From the IMG/VR virus record IMGVR_UViG_3300027714_000154, positions 1 through 21,418 of that record: a DNA stretch of 21,418 bases; one strand, 5' to 3'. The translations under genes and the position numbers were made by a program. How positions within the stretch are numbered: position 1 is the first letter of the stretch; every line of letters starts with the position of its first letter. The notes below the pieces were generated by a model. The model saw only the letters and a program-made list of their open reading frames with translations. It had not been told where the DNA came from and ran no database searches. The DNA comes from a virus. Of this stretch, positions 1 through 4,972 are shown piece by piece.

Positions 1-247
1 CCTGTAAACTCCAATATGCGGCACTTAAATTCTTTTGACCAGTAACTCTTTTTAGTATACCACCCATTCTAGCGTCAAATGATCTTTTTCTAGCAGGTAT
101 GTTCTTCTTAATGCTCATTTCCTTAGAACCGAAATTAACTTTCTTTACATTACCTGTTTTTTGATCTTTAACAAACACTTTAAACTTTTTAACATCACCT
201 CTACTAGGTTTGTTTAGTTTAACTTCTCTGCCTTGATATTTTGCCAT
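1..247 (-). CDS. Conserved small basic phage protein, partial (3' end beyond left edge)
   Basis: The reading frame opens with ATG at 247 and is still open at base 1, giving 82 visible residues beginning MAKYQGREVKLNKPSRGDVK. It is strongly basic (many Lys/Arg), with a core KKVNFGSKEMSIKKNIPAR and an aromatic YWS near the visible end. I recognise this as a small conserved protein of marine phages with no assigned function. Relatives as I recall them end soon after a YWS-type motif, so only a few residues are probably missing. The gene follows the 71-aa gene after 8 bases and has only a weak ribosome binding site, so it is probably translated by coupling. It is the most promoter-distal gene of the leftward block visible here. 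A nucleic-acid-binding role would fit the charge, but that is inference. Confidence 0.8.
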   Translation of the reverse strand, partial: MAKYQGREVKLNKPSRGDVKKFKVFVKDQKTGNVKKVNFGSKEMSIKKNIPARKRSFDARMGGILKRVTGQKNLSAAYWSLQ

Positions 248-255
248 ATTGTCAA

Positions 256-471
256 TTAATTAGTGTTTACTTGGCAACCCCAAGCGTGTACATAATAATC
301 ATTATGTTTAGTAACTTTTCCAGTCATTTTTCCGCTATCGTCATAAATATTTACATATTGTATTATATTTTTAATTTCCATAGCTTCGTATAACTCACTA
401 CAAGTTTTATCGACAGGTACTGTGTAAACAAGAGTACCAATACTTAAATATATAATTAATAAATATTCCAT
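256..471 (-). CDS. Small secreted or membrane-anchored hypothetical protein (71 aa)
   Basis: The protein has a hydrophobic N-terminus (MEYLLIIYLSIGTLVYTV) that could be a signal peptide or membrane anchor. A polar region of about 50 residues with two cysteines (in DKTCSELY and WGCQV) follows and could form a disulfide outside the cytoplasm. Its ATG shares one base with the stop codon of the upstream HTH gene (TAATG), which indicates translational coupling. I do not recognise a family. Similar small Cys-containing secreted proteins occur in phage accessory regions. A role in the envelope is inference from the signal sequence only. Confidence 0.6.
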   Translation of the reverse strand: MEYLLIIYLSIGTLVYTVPVDKTCSELYEAMEIKNIIQYVNIYDDSGKMTGKVTKHNDYYVHAWGCQVNTN

Positions 472-773
472 TAATCAATAAATGGTAAAGGCTGACTGTA
501 TATATTCTCATTAGGATTATCTGACTGACCTAACATATTCTTACCTAAAAAGATTTGCATAGTAACATTTCCGCCCTCTGCTGACTTCCATTGCATCTGT
601 CTTAACCTTAATTTACTCTCGGCTCTCCCTTTTGTCAGAAATTCCGAATAACTCTTTTCAATTAAGTCTGCACTACAACCAAAGAACTCGCTAATTTCTC
701 TATTATTACAGCCAAATCTTGCTAATGTTTGTATCTCTTTAGTGTCTATTTTATATTTTTTAGGTCTTGCCAT
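471..773 (-). CDS. Helix-turn-helix protein resembling a phage small terminase subunit
   Basis: The 100-aa protein begins MARPKKYKID. Residues about 13-40 form a helix-turn-helix-like segment (ARFGCNNREISEFFGCSADL). A C-terminal stretch follows, RQMQWKSAEGGNVTMQIFLG then KNMLGQSDN, which I recognise from small proteins annotated as small terminase or HTH proteins in many phages. The length is short for a full small terminase, which normally also needs an oligomerisation domain. A good ribosome binding site (GAGGAAGAT) sits just before the ATG at 773. No large terminase is visible, but the left end of the window is cut. It could equally be a transcriptional regulator. The family resemblance is fairly firm and the packaging role is uncertain. 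Confidence 0.65.
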   Translation of the reverse strand: MARPKKYKIDTKEIQTLARFGCNNREISEFFGCSADLIEKSYSEFLTKGRAESKLRLRQMQWKSAEGGNVTMQIFLGKNMLGQSDNPNENIYSQPLPFID

Positions 774-809
774 ATCTTCCTCTTTTTTAAACTGTTTGTA
801 TCAGTTCCG

Positions 810-1697
810 CTATTGCGTAATTTTAAATAGTTTTAAGCCATATTCATTTGGCTCTTGTTTAATATTTAGGTTATCTTTTTTTATTAGTCTATTATTTTTT
901 TTAAACTTTGTGTAATCAACATAGTGATGCCATCTTCCAAATCTCCAAGTAATTCTAGAAACATCTGGGTGTAATTGTACTTGCATACGAGATTTAGGCA
1001 TTGTACCTTCTTTAGAATAAAAAGCCTCTGTGTTACCACCTTTGATAGCTTGTGTTGTTATTTTTTCTTGTAAGAAAGCATTAAACTGTACTGTACACCA
1101 ACCTGCTTTTAGCATCTGTAATGATAAATCTGTATCTTCGTTATATCTTCCACGCCATTTAAAAGGCATATCATTGCGTATTAAGTTACAACTATATATT
1201 CTAGTATTAACTGCAAATGGAGGAAATTTATTCGCATTTCTATCAGTTACAAACATACTGTATTGTGGCCCTGCCATAGCAATATTTTTATATCGTAAAA
1301 CAAAATCTTCCATTACTTTAAATGGTGTACCATCATAACATTTAATTCTTTGATTTTTATTAAATCTAATAAACGATTTTATATTATCGTCCATAACCCA
1401 ATGCCAATCATAACCATTATTAATAGAATGTTGCCAAGCAAAATTCCTTGCCGCACCTGGCCCCTTGCTTTTTGTATTTTCAAGATTATCGCAAGTATTG
1501 TAATTATCTTGATATGTTTTATCTAAAATTAATAATTTGTTTTCATCTATAACTTCTGCGTACTTATCATATTCTTGATCTTCAATAATAATACGATAGA
1601 AAACATTCATACTATCTAATGCTTTAGCAGTTAGCCTACTATCAGCACGACCTTTACTTGGAATATATAGGGGAAATTGTGGATTATTCTGTACCAT
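810..1697 (-). CDS. TET-associated-type glycosyltransferase (TAGT), predicted DNA-base glycosylation
   Basis: This 295-aa protein matches the TAGT family: N-terminal IPSKGRADSRLTAKAL (12-27), the acidic EDQEYDKYA, GPGAARN (79-85), the metal/nucleotide-sugar motif VMDDNI (101-106), WRGRYNEDTDLSLQMLK (181-197), GGNTEAF (220-226) and WRFGRWHHYVDY (251-262). In other phages TAGT enzymes are known or proposed to put sugars on 5-hydroxymethylcytosine made by TET/JBP dioxygenases, protecting DNA against restriction. No TET dioxygenase or cytosine methyltransferase is visible in this window, so the acceptor base is unknown. The gene overlaps the upstream ParB-like gene by 14 bases. Its ribosome binding site (AAAGGAT) is very close to the ATG, consistent with coupling. 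All expected motifs are present, and it is probably active. Confidence 0.82.
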   Translation of the reverse strand: MVQNNPQFPLYIPSKGRADSRLTAKALDSMNVFYRIIIEDQEYDKYAEVIDENKLLILDKTYQDNYNTCDNLENTKSKGPGAARNFAWQHSINNGYDWHWVMDDNIKSFIRFNKNQRIKCYDGTPFKVMEDFVLRYKNIAMAGPQYSMFVTDRNANKFPPFAVNTRIYSCNLIRNDMPFKWRGRYNEDTDLSLQMLKAGWCTVQFNAFLQEKITTQAIKGGNTEAFYSKEGTMPKSRMQVQLHPDVSRITWRFGRWHHYVDYTKFKKNNRLIKKDNLNIKQEPNEYGLKLFKITQ

Positions 1698-2304
1698 ATC
1701 CTTTGTCTTTTTTAACTTTTCTTGGTCTAAATGGAATATCTATAAATTTTGTTGCATCTGTATAGTCTTGACCAATTAATTTAAAGAACTTTTCTACAGC
1801 TTCTTTATTACCAAAGTTTATTATCAATCTTTTATATGGTGCTAGATTATCGTGATTAAATTCAGGCATATCTTGCCATTCTTCATCTGCATCTAACCAT
1901 TTTGAATTTGTATTATCCCAATTTAAAATACTATCTAATTCGTTGTTGTTAAAACCTAATTTACTTAGTTCAAAATTATCTTTTATAAGATCTTGAAATT
2001 CATTGTGTAATAAATCGTAATCCCATTCAGAATATTGATTAGTTTTATTATCTGCAATGCGATAACCTTTAGCTTTATCTTCTGAAATGTTAGCAACTAA
2101 TACTGGTACAGTATCTTCTTTAAGAATTTTTGCCGCTTCATACCTACTATGACCTGCAATAATAATATTGTTTTTATCGACTACTATAGGCTGTTGCCAA
2201 CCAAATTCCTTTATAGAGTTAGCAACCTTTTCAATATCAATCTTTTTTCTAGGATTCTTTGTATAAGGTTTAATATCTGTTAATTTAAATTGTTTAATTT
2301 CCAT
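1684..2304 (-). CDS. Stand-alone ParB-like nuclease-fold protein
   Basis: The N-terminal ~95 residues form a ParB/sulfiredoxin-type domain: LTDIKPYTKNPRKKID (8-23), IKEFGWQQPIVVDKNN (31-46), the hallmark GHSRYEAAKIL (51-61), VPVLVANIS and YRIADNKTN (81-89). This variant is the one normally fused to an N6/N4 adenine/cytosine DNA methylase in phages. Here the methylase is missing and residues about 150-206 instead form a small C-terminal domain (KRLIINFGNKEAVEKFFKLI) seen in stand-alone phage ParB-like proteins. It overlaps the glycosyltransferase gene by 14 bases and the metallopeptidase-like gene by 25 bases. No clear ribosome binding site is seen. ParB-fold domains can bind nucleotides or nick DNA. 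A role linked to DNA modification is inference from the neighbour. Confidence 0.8.
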   Translation of the reverse strand: MEIKQFKLTDIKPYTKNPRKKIDIEKVANSIKEFGWQQPIVVDKNNIIIAGHSRYEAAKILKEDTVPVLVANISEDKAKGYRIADNKTNQYSEWDYDLLHNEFQDLIKDNFELSKLGFNNNELDSILNWDNTNSKWLDADEEWQDMPEFNHDNLAPYKRLIINFGNKEAVEKFFKLIGQDYTDATKFIDIPFRPRKVKKDKGYGTE

Positions 2305-2630
2305 ATTACATAATCAGGATTATTTTTTTCAATTTCAGTATAATGTGTTGCCATACCATTTACAACATTTTCTTCGTTTTGACCATCTAATTGTCTGACG
2401 TAAAATATTGCGTGAAATAACTCGTGTTTGACTAAGTCGACAGCAATGCTACCACCATAATTAATTATATCTTTATCTAGGTATATTCTCATTGTTCGAG
2501 AATGAAACGATCCTTGCTGTTCAGCACATTCTTCAGAAATTTCACTTGGTATTTGTTCTAATGTTATTCTATAATGTGATAATCTAATAAATTCAGGTAA
2601 TTTTATTTCTGTCTTTGCGTCTTTTTTCAT
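2280..2630 (-). CDS. Small zincin-like metallopeptidase (HELFH)
   Basis: The 116-aa protein has a clear HExxH zinc motif, HELFHAIFY (69-77), preceded by a strand and helix (SIAVDLVK) and followed by EENVVNGMA, where a glutamate could be the third ligand. This layout (strand MRIYLD, helix with HExxH, downstream Glu) is that of small phage-encoded zincin-like proteins and of the ImmA/SprT-type fold. I chose ATG at 2630 over the in-frame TTG at 2636. Substrate and role are unknown. A distinct second metalloprotease-like gene (ArdC type) lies in the rightward block. The 3' end overlaps the ParB-like gene by 25 bases, so the two are co-translated. Confidence 0.72.
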   Translation of the reverse strand: MKKDAKTEIKLPEFIRLSHYRITLEQIPSEISEECAEQQGSFHSRTMRIYLDKDIINYGGSIAVDLVKHELFHAIFYVRQLDGQNEENVVNGMATHYTEIEKNNPDYVIWKLNNLN

Positions 2631-2664
2631 TTTCAAGATTGAATTTATACTTAGTTAAGAATAA

Positions 2665-2684
2665 ATGTAGCTTACAAACTACAT
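2665..2684 (-). other. Short inverted repeat between two leftward genes
   Basis: ATGTAG (2665-2670) and CTACAT (2679-2684) are perfectly complementary around an 8-base loop. The dyad lies in the 60-base gap between the 25-aa basic gene and the metallopeptidase-like gene. No U-tract follows on either strand, so it is not an intrinsic terminator. It may be an RNA processing element or chance. Confidence 0.25.
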
Positions 2685-2690
2685 AATAAA

Positions 2691-2768
2691 TCATTTATTT
2701 TTTTTCTTTTTCTTTTTTTTCATTGGTCTGCCTACTTTAGACCCATAAGTTCCCTTACCTTTTGGCAT
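2691..2768 (-). CDS. Very small basic phage protein (25 aa)
   Basis: ATG at 2768 is preceded by an AAGGA ribosome binding site about 7 bases upstream. The frame encodes MPKGKGTYGSKVGRP, then Met, seven lysines, Asn and Lys, and then stops with TGA at 2693-2691. I recall near-identical openings (MPKGKGTYGSKVGRP followed by a lysine run) in many marine phage genomes, which argues that this is a real gene and not chance. Its role is unknown. The size and charge suggest nucleic-acid binding or a virion-internal role, which is inference. It is the first gene after the promoter predicted at 2820-2849. Confidence 0.7.
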   Translation of the reverse strand: MPKGKGTYGSKVGRPMKKKKKKKNK

Positions 2769-2819
2769 AATATATCCTTATCTGTGAGTGGTTTGAATAC
2801 ACGAATGGTATTGTATAAA

Positions 2820-2849
2820 GTTATACCATAGTCTGTTTTGATAAGTCAA
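2820..2849 (-). promoter_or_regulatory. Predicted sigma70-type leftward promoter with overlapping dyad
   Basis: On the minus strand, TTGACT (2849-2844) and TATAAC (2825-2820) are separated by 18 bases, each one mismatch from the sigma70 consensus. The dyad TGGTAT (2806-2811) / ATACCA (2823-2828) overlaps the -10 element and could be an operator. The promoter lies just past the end of the DUF6456-like gene and would drive the basic peptide, metallopeptidase, ParB and glycosyltransferase genes separately from the divergent promoter region. Confidence 0.6.
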
Positions 2850-2852
2850 CAA

Positions 2853-3329
2853 TTAAATTGTATTTTTATCGAAAAAAACTTGAGCCTCGTCAATTGCTTC
2901 TCTAAACCTCTTGCCAAGATAAACTCTATCGACTTGATACATAGCTGAAGTTTCTTTTATAGTGTAATCTTGAACACAAATTCTATATAAAAAATTAGAA
3001 GCTAATTCACCTATATATTTGTTTAACTTTGATAGTCTATACATTGCGTCTATCCGGTCAGGTGCCATATCATTCCAACCGCTGATATCACCAACTTTAT
3101 TGAAATTTGATGTATAATTACCTATGCGGCTTTGTTCCCATAACCTGCGTACTCTTAAAGCGGTATAATATTGCTGAATATTAATAGCTTTTTTTGACCG
3201 CAATATATCTAAAGAAGATTCAGACATATTTATCATCACTACTTTGCCTTGTCCTTTGGCTTTTTCTTCTTTAGTGCCAATAAACTTAGGTCTGATATTT
3301 CTGCGATCTTCTTTTTTTAAATCTTCCAT
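2853..3329 (-). CDS. DUF6456-like helical phage protein
   Basis: I start this 158-aa protein at ATG 3329 and not at the in-frame TTG 3335. The N-terminal ~30 residues are basic and polar (MEDLKKEDRRNIRPKF). The centre carries a helical pair: SSLDILRSKKAINIQQYY and a tryptophan-containing LRVRRLWEQ. Residues about 95-155 form a C-terminal helix-turn-helix-like region, DRIDAMYRLSKLNKYIGELA followed by IKETSAMYQVDRVYLGKRFR. The arrangement resembles the DUF6456 domain of alphaproteobacterial phage proteins, thought to be DNA binding. There is no good ribosome binding site, and the ATG abuts the small dyad ACACAAAGTGT. It sits downstream of the replication protein in the same leftward unit. A replication or regulatory role is inference. 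Confidence 0.6.
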   Translation of the reverse strand: MEDLKKEDRRNIRPKFIGTKEEKAKGQGKVVMINMSESSLDILRSKKAINIQQYYTALRVRRLWEQSRIGNYTSNFNKVGDISGWNDMAPDRIDAMYRLSKLNKYIGELASNFLYRICVQDYTIKETSAMYQVDRVYLGKRFREAIDEAQVFFDKNTI

Positions 3330-3364
3330 ACACAAAGTGTACAGTATTCGTTTAAAACTTTCTA

Positions 3365-4150
3365 TTATATTTTTTCACCATCTATTAGACTAAAGGTAAT
3401 TCTATTAGTTCCATTAGAATATTCTATTTCGTCCCAAGTACTTCCGACCATTACATAGTCTTTAGGAACAGTATTAAATTTTTTTCTAAAATATTGATCT
3501 GGTGTTTGTACAAAAGGTTTTGCAGTTAGTTTATCTTCATCTAGATATCTTTCACCATTTAGCCAAGTAATAAAATGTGGAATATAATTAAAGTCTTTAG
3601 TATTATCACAAAGTTCATTATATTTTTCAATAAGATCGCTTCTTTTAACTTTATTTCTTATCTTTAAATATTTATCTTGAGCTTTCTTTTTAGAGCCTTT
3701 TTTAGCCCTTAATTGATTCCATAAATCATTAAATTCGCTTATATATTCTTTACCTTTATTTGTTAATTTATTATGTTTCATATCACTTGATGTATCATTT
3801 GGCATATCTTGATAGTCGTCATAATGAGTTATAGTAATAATATTTGGTGTATCAGCAGGTGTATTACTTGGTGTATTTGTTGTAATTGTGTAATTCTCTT
3901 TTAATCTATCTAAAAATCTTTGTACTTTTGATCTATTCCAATTAAAGGCTTTTGCCATATAACCAATAGAACAACATAATTGTCCTCTTTTTAAAACTAT
4001 TTCTTGATTTTGTATTCTATATCTTCGATCTGCAAAACTTGCTTCTAATAATATCCAAACAAATGCACCGATCTCGCAAAATGATCTGTCTTTTTTTTGT
4101 AATGCAGGGTGAGATAAAAGCCCTCTACCTATTTTGATGTAACCTCTCAT
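3365..4150 (-). CDS. Phage replication protein with N-terminal winged helix
   Basis: The 261-aa protein opens MRGYIKIGRGLLSHPALQ, the typical start of phage replication-initiator-like proteins. A winged-helix segment follows (IVLKRGQLCCSIGYMAKAFN then WNRSKVQRFLDRLKENY, about residues 51-88). After a Thr/Asn/Pro-rich linker (TNTPSNTPADTPN), a second domain begins near residue 135 (SEFNDLWNQLRAKKGSKKKA), with the IPHFITWLNGERY motif near 190-203 that in this family follows the FNDLW repeat-like helix. These features match DnaD/O-like initiators that recognise the origin and recruit a helicase. ATG 4150 is preferred. A GTG at 4156 in the same frame is possible, and a purine-rich AAGGAAAGG lies upstream of both. 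It overlaps the HNH-like gene by 26 bases. No helicase is visible in the window. Confidence 0.72.
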   Translation of the reverse strand: MRGYIKIGRGLLSHPALQKKDRSFCEIGAFVWILLEASFADRRYRIQNQEIVLKRGQLCCSIGYMAKAFNWNRSKVQRFLDRLKENYTITTNTPSNTPADTPNIITITHYDDYQDMPNDTSSDMKHNKLTNKGKEYISEFNDLWNQLRAKKGSKKKAQDKYLKIRNKVKRSDLIEKYNELCDNTKDFNYIPHFITWLNGERYLDEDKLTAKPFVQTPDQYFRKKFNTVPKDYVMVGSTWDEIEYSNGTNRITFSLIDGEKI

Positions 4151-4475
4151 AAACACTTTTCCTTTCCTTTAAGTATTCTATATGTTCCTTTGTAATTTTC
4201 TTACAAGGACTGTTAATTGCATAAAATATAGCAAATTCATAGGGATTGATATTAAATTTTTTATAAAATGTTAATTCACCAATATCTGTTTGCATTTTGT
4301 GATAATAATAATTAAAAGGTAAAACGCAATAATCACTTGGTTTTAAACCTGTACCACCATCACTTAGTATTCTTATATGACAAGCCTGTGATTCATACTG
4401 TTGACTTATAAGACAAGCCTTTTTTCTTATATAATTAAGATGTTTAATAGATCTATACATTTTTAAGTAGGGCAT
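4125..4475 (-). CDS. HNH-like (Ref/DUF968-type) nuclease-fold protein, possibly degenerate
   Basis: Residues 21-70 follow the pattern of DUF968/P1 Ref-type HNH proteins: CLISQQYESQACHIRI (the histidine of a CHIR motif at 33), GGTGLKPSDY (40-49), VLPFNYYYHKMQ (51-62) and GELTFYKK. In canonical members the VPL motif is followed by Cys and then an HH pair. Here those positions read FNYYYH, so one zinc ligand and the first of the paired histidines appear to be lost. The protein may therefore be catalytically weak or depend on an altered metal site. It is the first gene of the leftward block. The start could be ATG 4475, which lies inside a long dyad, or ATG 4460. Neither has a good ribosome binding site. 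A recombination role alongside the exonuclease is inference. Confidence 0.6.
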   Translation of the reverse strand: MPYLKMYRSIKHLNYIRKKACLISQQYESQACHIRILSDGGTGLKPSDYCVLPFNYYYHKMQTDIGELTFYKKFNINPYEFAIFYAINSPCKKITKEHIEYLKERKSVYERLHQNR

Positions 4476-4517
4476 AGCAGAAAGGACTTAACTTGGAGGA
4501 AAAGAAACTATGCCCTA
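4468..4517. repeat. 10-bp perfect inverted repeat in the divergent control region
   Basis: TAGGGCATAG (4468-4477) and CTATGCCCTA (4508-4517) are perfectly complementary with a 30-base spacer. In the leftward RNA, predicted to start near 4517, the arms would pair, would include the AUG at 4475, and would expose a pyrimidine-rich loop containing CCUCCAAGUU. On the plus strand the spacer holds a perfect ribosome-binding-site-like AACTTGGAGG (4490-4499) that is followed only by ATG CCC TAA (4510-4518). It could be a DNA operator, an RNA leader hairpin, or both. Confidence 0.55.
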
Positions 4518-4523
4518 AAAAAC

Positions 4524-4552
4524 ACTTTAAATTAGCCAAAAAATAATGTCAA
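4524..4552 (-). promoter_or_regulatory. Predicted leftward promoter of the divergent region
   Basis: On the minus strand, TTGACA (4552-4547) is a perfect -35 hexamer and TAAAGT (4529-4524) a 4/6 -10 hexamer, separated by 17 bases. Transcription would begin near 4517, at the outer base of the dyad 4468-4517, and would run into the HNH-like and replication genes. Confidence 0.55.
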
Positions 4553-4559
4553 TAAATAG

Positions 4560-4588
4560 TTTACAGATATACATAAACACTATTAAAT
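4560..4588 (+). promoter_or_regulatory. Predicted rightward early promoter with overlapping dyad
   Basis: TTTACA (4560-4565) and TTAAAT (4583-4588) are spaced by 17 bases. An imperfect dyad, AATAGTTTA (4555-4563) against TAAACACTATT (4574-4584) with a two-base bulge, covers the promoter and is a candidate operator. The promoter lies about 30 bases before the first rightward gene, which has a strong ribosome binding site. The -10 is only 4/6, so the exact hexamer is uncertain. Confidence 0.45.
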
Positions 4589-4618
4589 ATATCATATTAA
4601 CAAATCTTGGAGGATTAA

Positions 4619-4951
4619 ATGACAACATTAACTAAACTAGAAAAAAACTTAATAGAAGAAGCTATCAAAGGTACTGATGGATCTAACTCTTTTTTATTTT
4701 GTACTGCTTTACAAATTGGAAATAAATTAGGTTGGACTGCTAACCAAACTAAAGGTGTATATGGATCATTAGAAAAGAAAAATATAATTTCAATGACTGA
4801 TTGTATGCTTGAGGGTGGTATCGGTCAATCTGATGACAGAATAGCATATTGGTCTATGAATGTTCAAAGTGATGATGGAGAAAAATTTGAACCTTACAAA
4901 GACACAATAGAAAAAATGGAAAAATATCTAGCAGAAAGGGAGGTGGCGTAA
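4619..4951 (+). CDS. Small winged-helix-like protein, first gene of the rightward operon
   Basis: The 110-aa protein has an N-terminal helical region (LTKLEKNLIEEAIKGT), a helix-turn-helix-like segment around residues 27-57 (ALQIGNKLGWTANQTKGVYG then SLEKKNIISM) and an acidic C-terminus. The pattern is that of a small winged helix in which SLEKKNII is the recognition helix plus wing. CTTGGAGG lies 5 bases before the ATG. Position directly after the divergent promoter region suggests an early regulator, possibly of that region, which is inference. The gene ends with the codons for EREVA, and the ribosome-binding-site-like AGGGAGG lies within them. The next gene is separated by a small hairpin. 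Confidence 0.68.
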   Translation: MTTLTKLEKNLIEEAIKGTDGSNSFLFCTALQIGNKLGWTANQTKGVYGSLEKKNIISMTDCMLEGGIGQSDDRIAYWSMNVQSDDGEKFEPYKDTIEKMEKYLAEREVA

Positions 4952-4958
4952 GCCACCT
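4941..4958 (+). other. Intergenic RNA hairpin with GNRA-type tetraloop
   Basis: AGGTGGC (4941-4947) pairs perfectly with GCCACCT (4952-4958) across the tetraloop GTAA, which contains most of the stop codon of the upstream gene. No U-tract follows, so it is not a terminator. It lies just ahead of the AAAGGA ribosome binding site of the ArdC-like gene and may stabilise a processed mRNA end or affect coupling between the two genes. Confidence 0.45.
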
Positions 4959-4972
4959 TGAAAGGATTAATT

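Noticed and set aside
1030-1338. 102-aa open frame on the plus strand opposite the glycosyltransferase
   Set aside because: Antisense to conserved TAGT motifs. Its hydrophobic content reflects the complementary strand.
2691-2722. Long T-rich run on the plus strand that looks like a terminator tract
   Set aside because: It is the lysine-coding end of the small basic leftward gene and there is no stem before it on either strand.
3330-3340. Dyad ACACAAAGTGT abutting the ATG of the DUF6456-like gene
   Set aside because: Only four base pairs per arm, within chance expectation for this composition. Noted in the gene entry but not claimed as an operator.
3364-3369. A perfect TATAAT on the minus strand just before the DUF6456-like gene
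   Set aside because: No acceptable -35 hexamer at 16-18 bases, and such hexamers are common in DNA this AT-rich.
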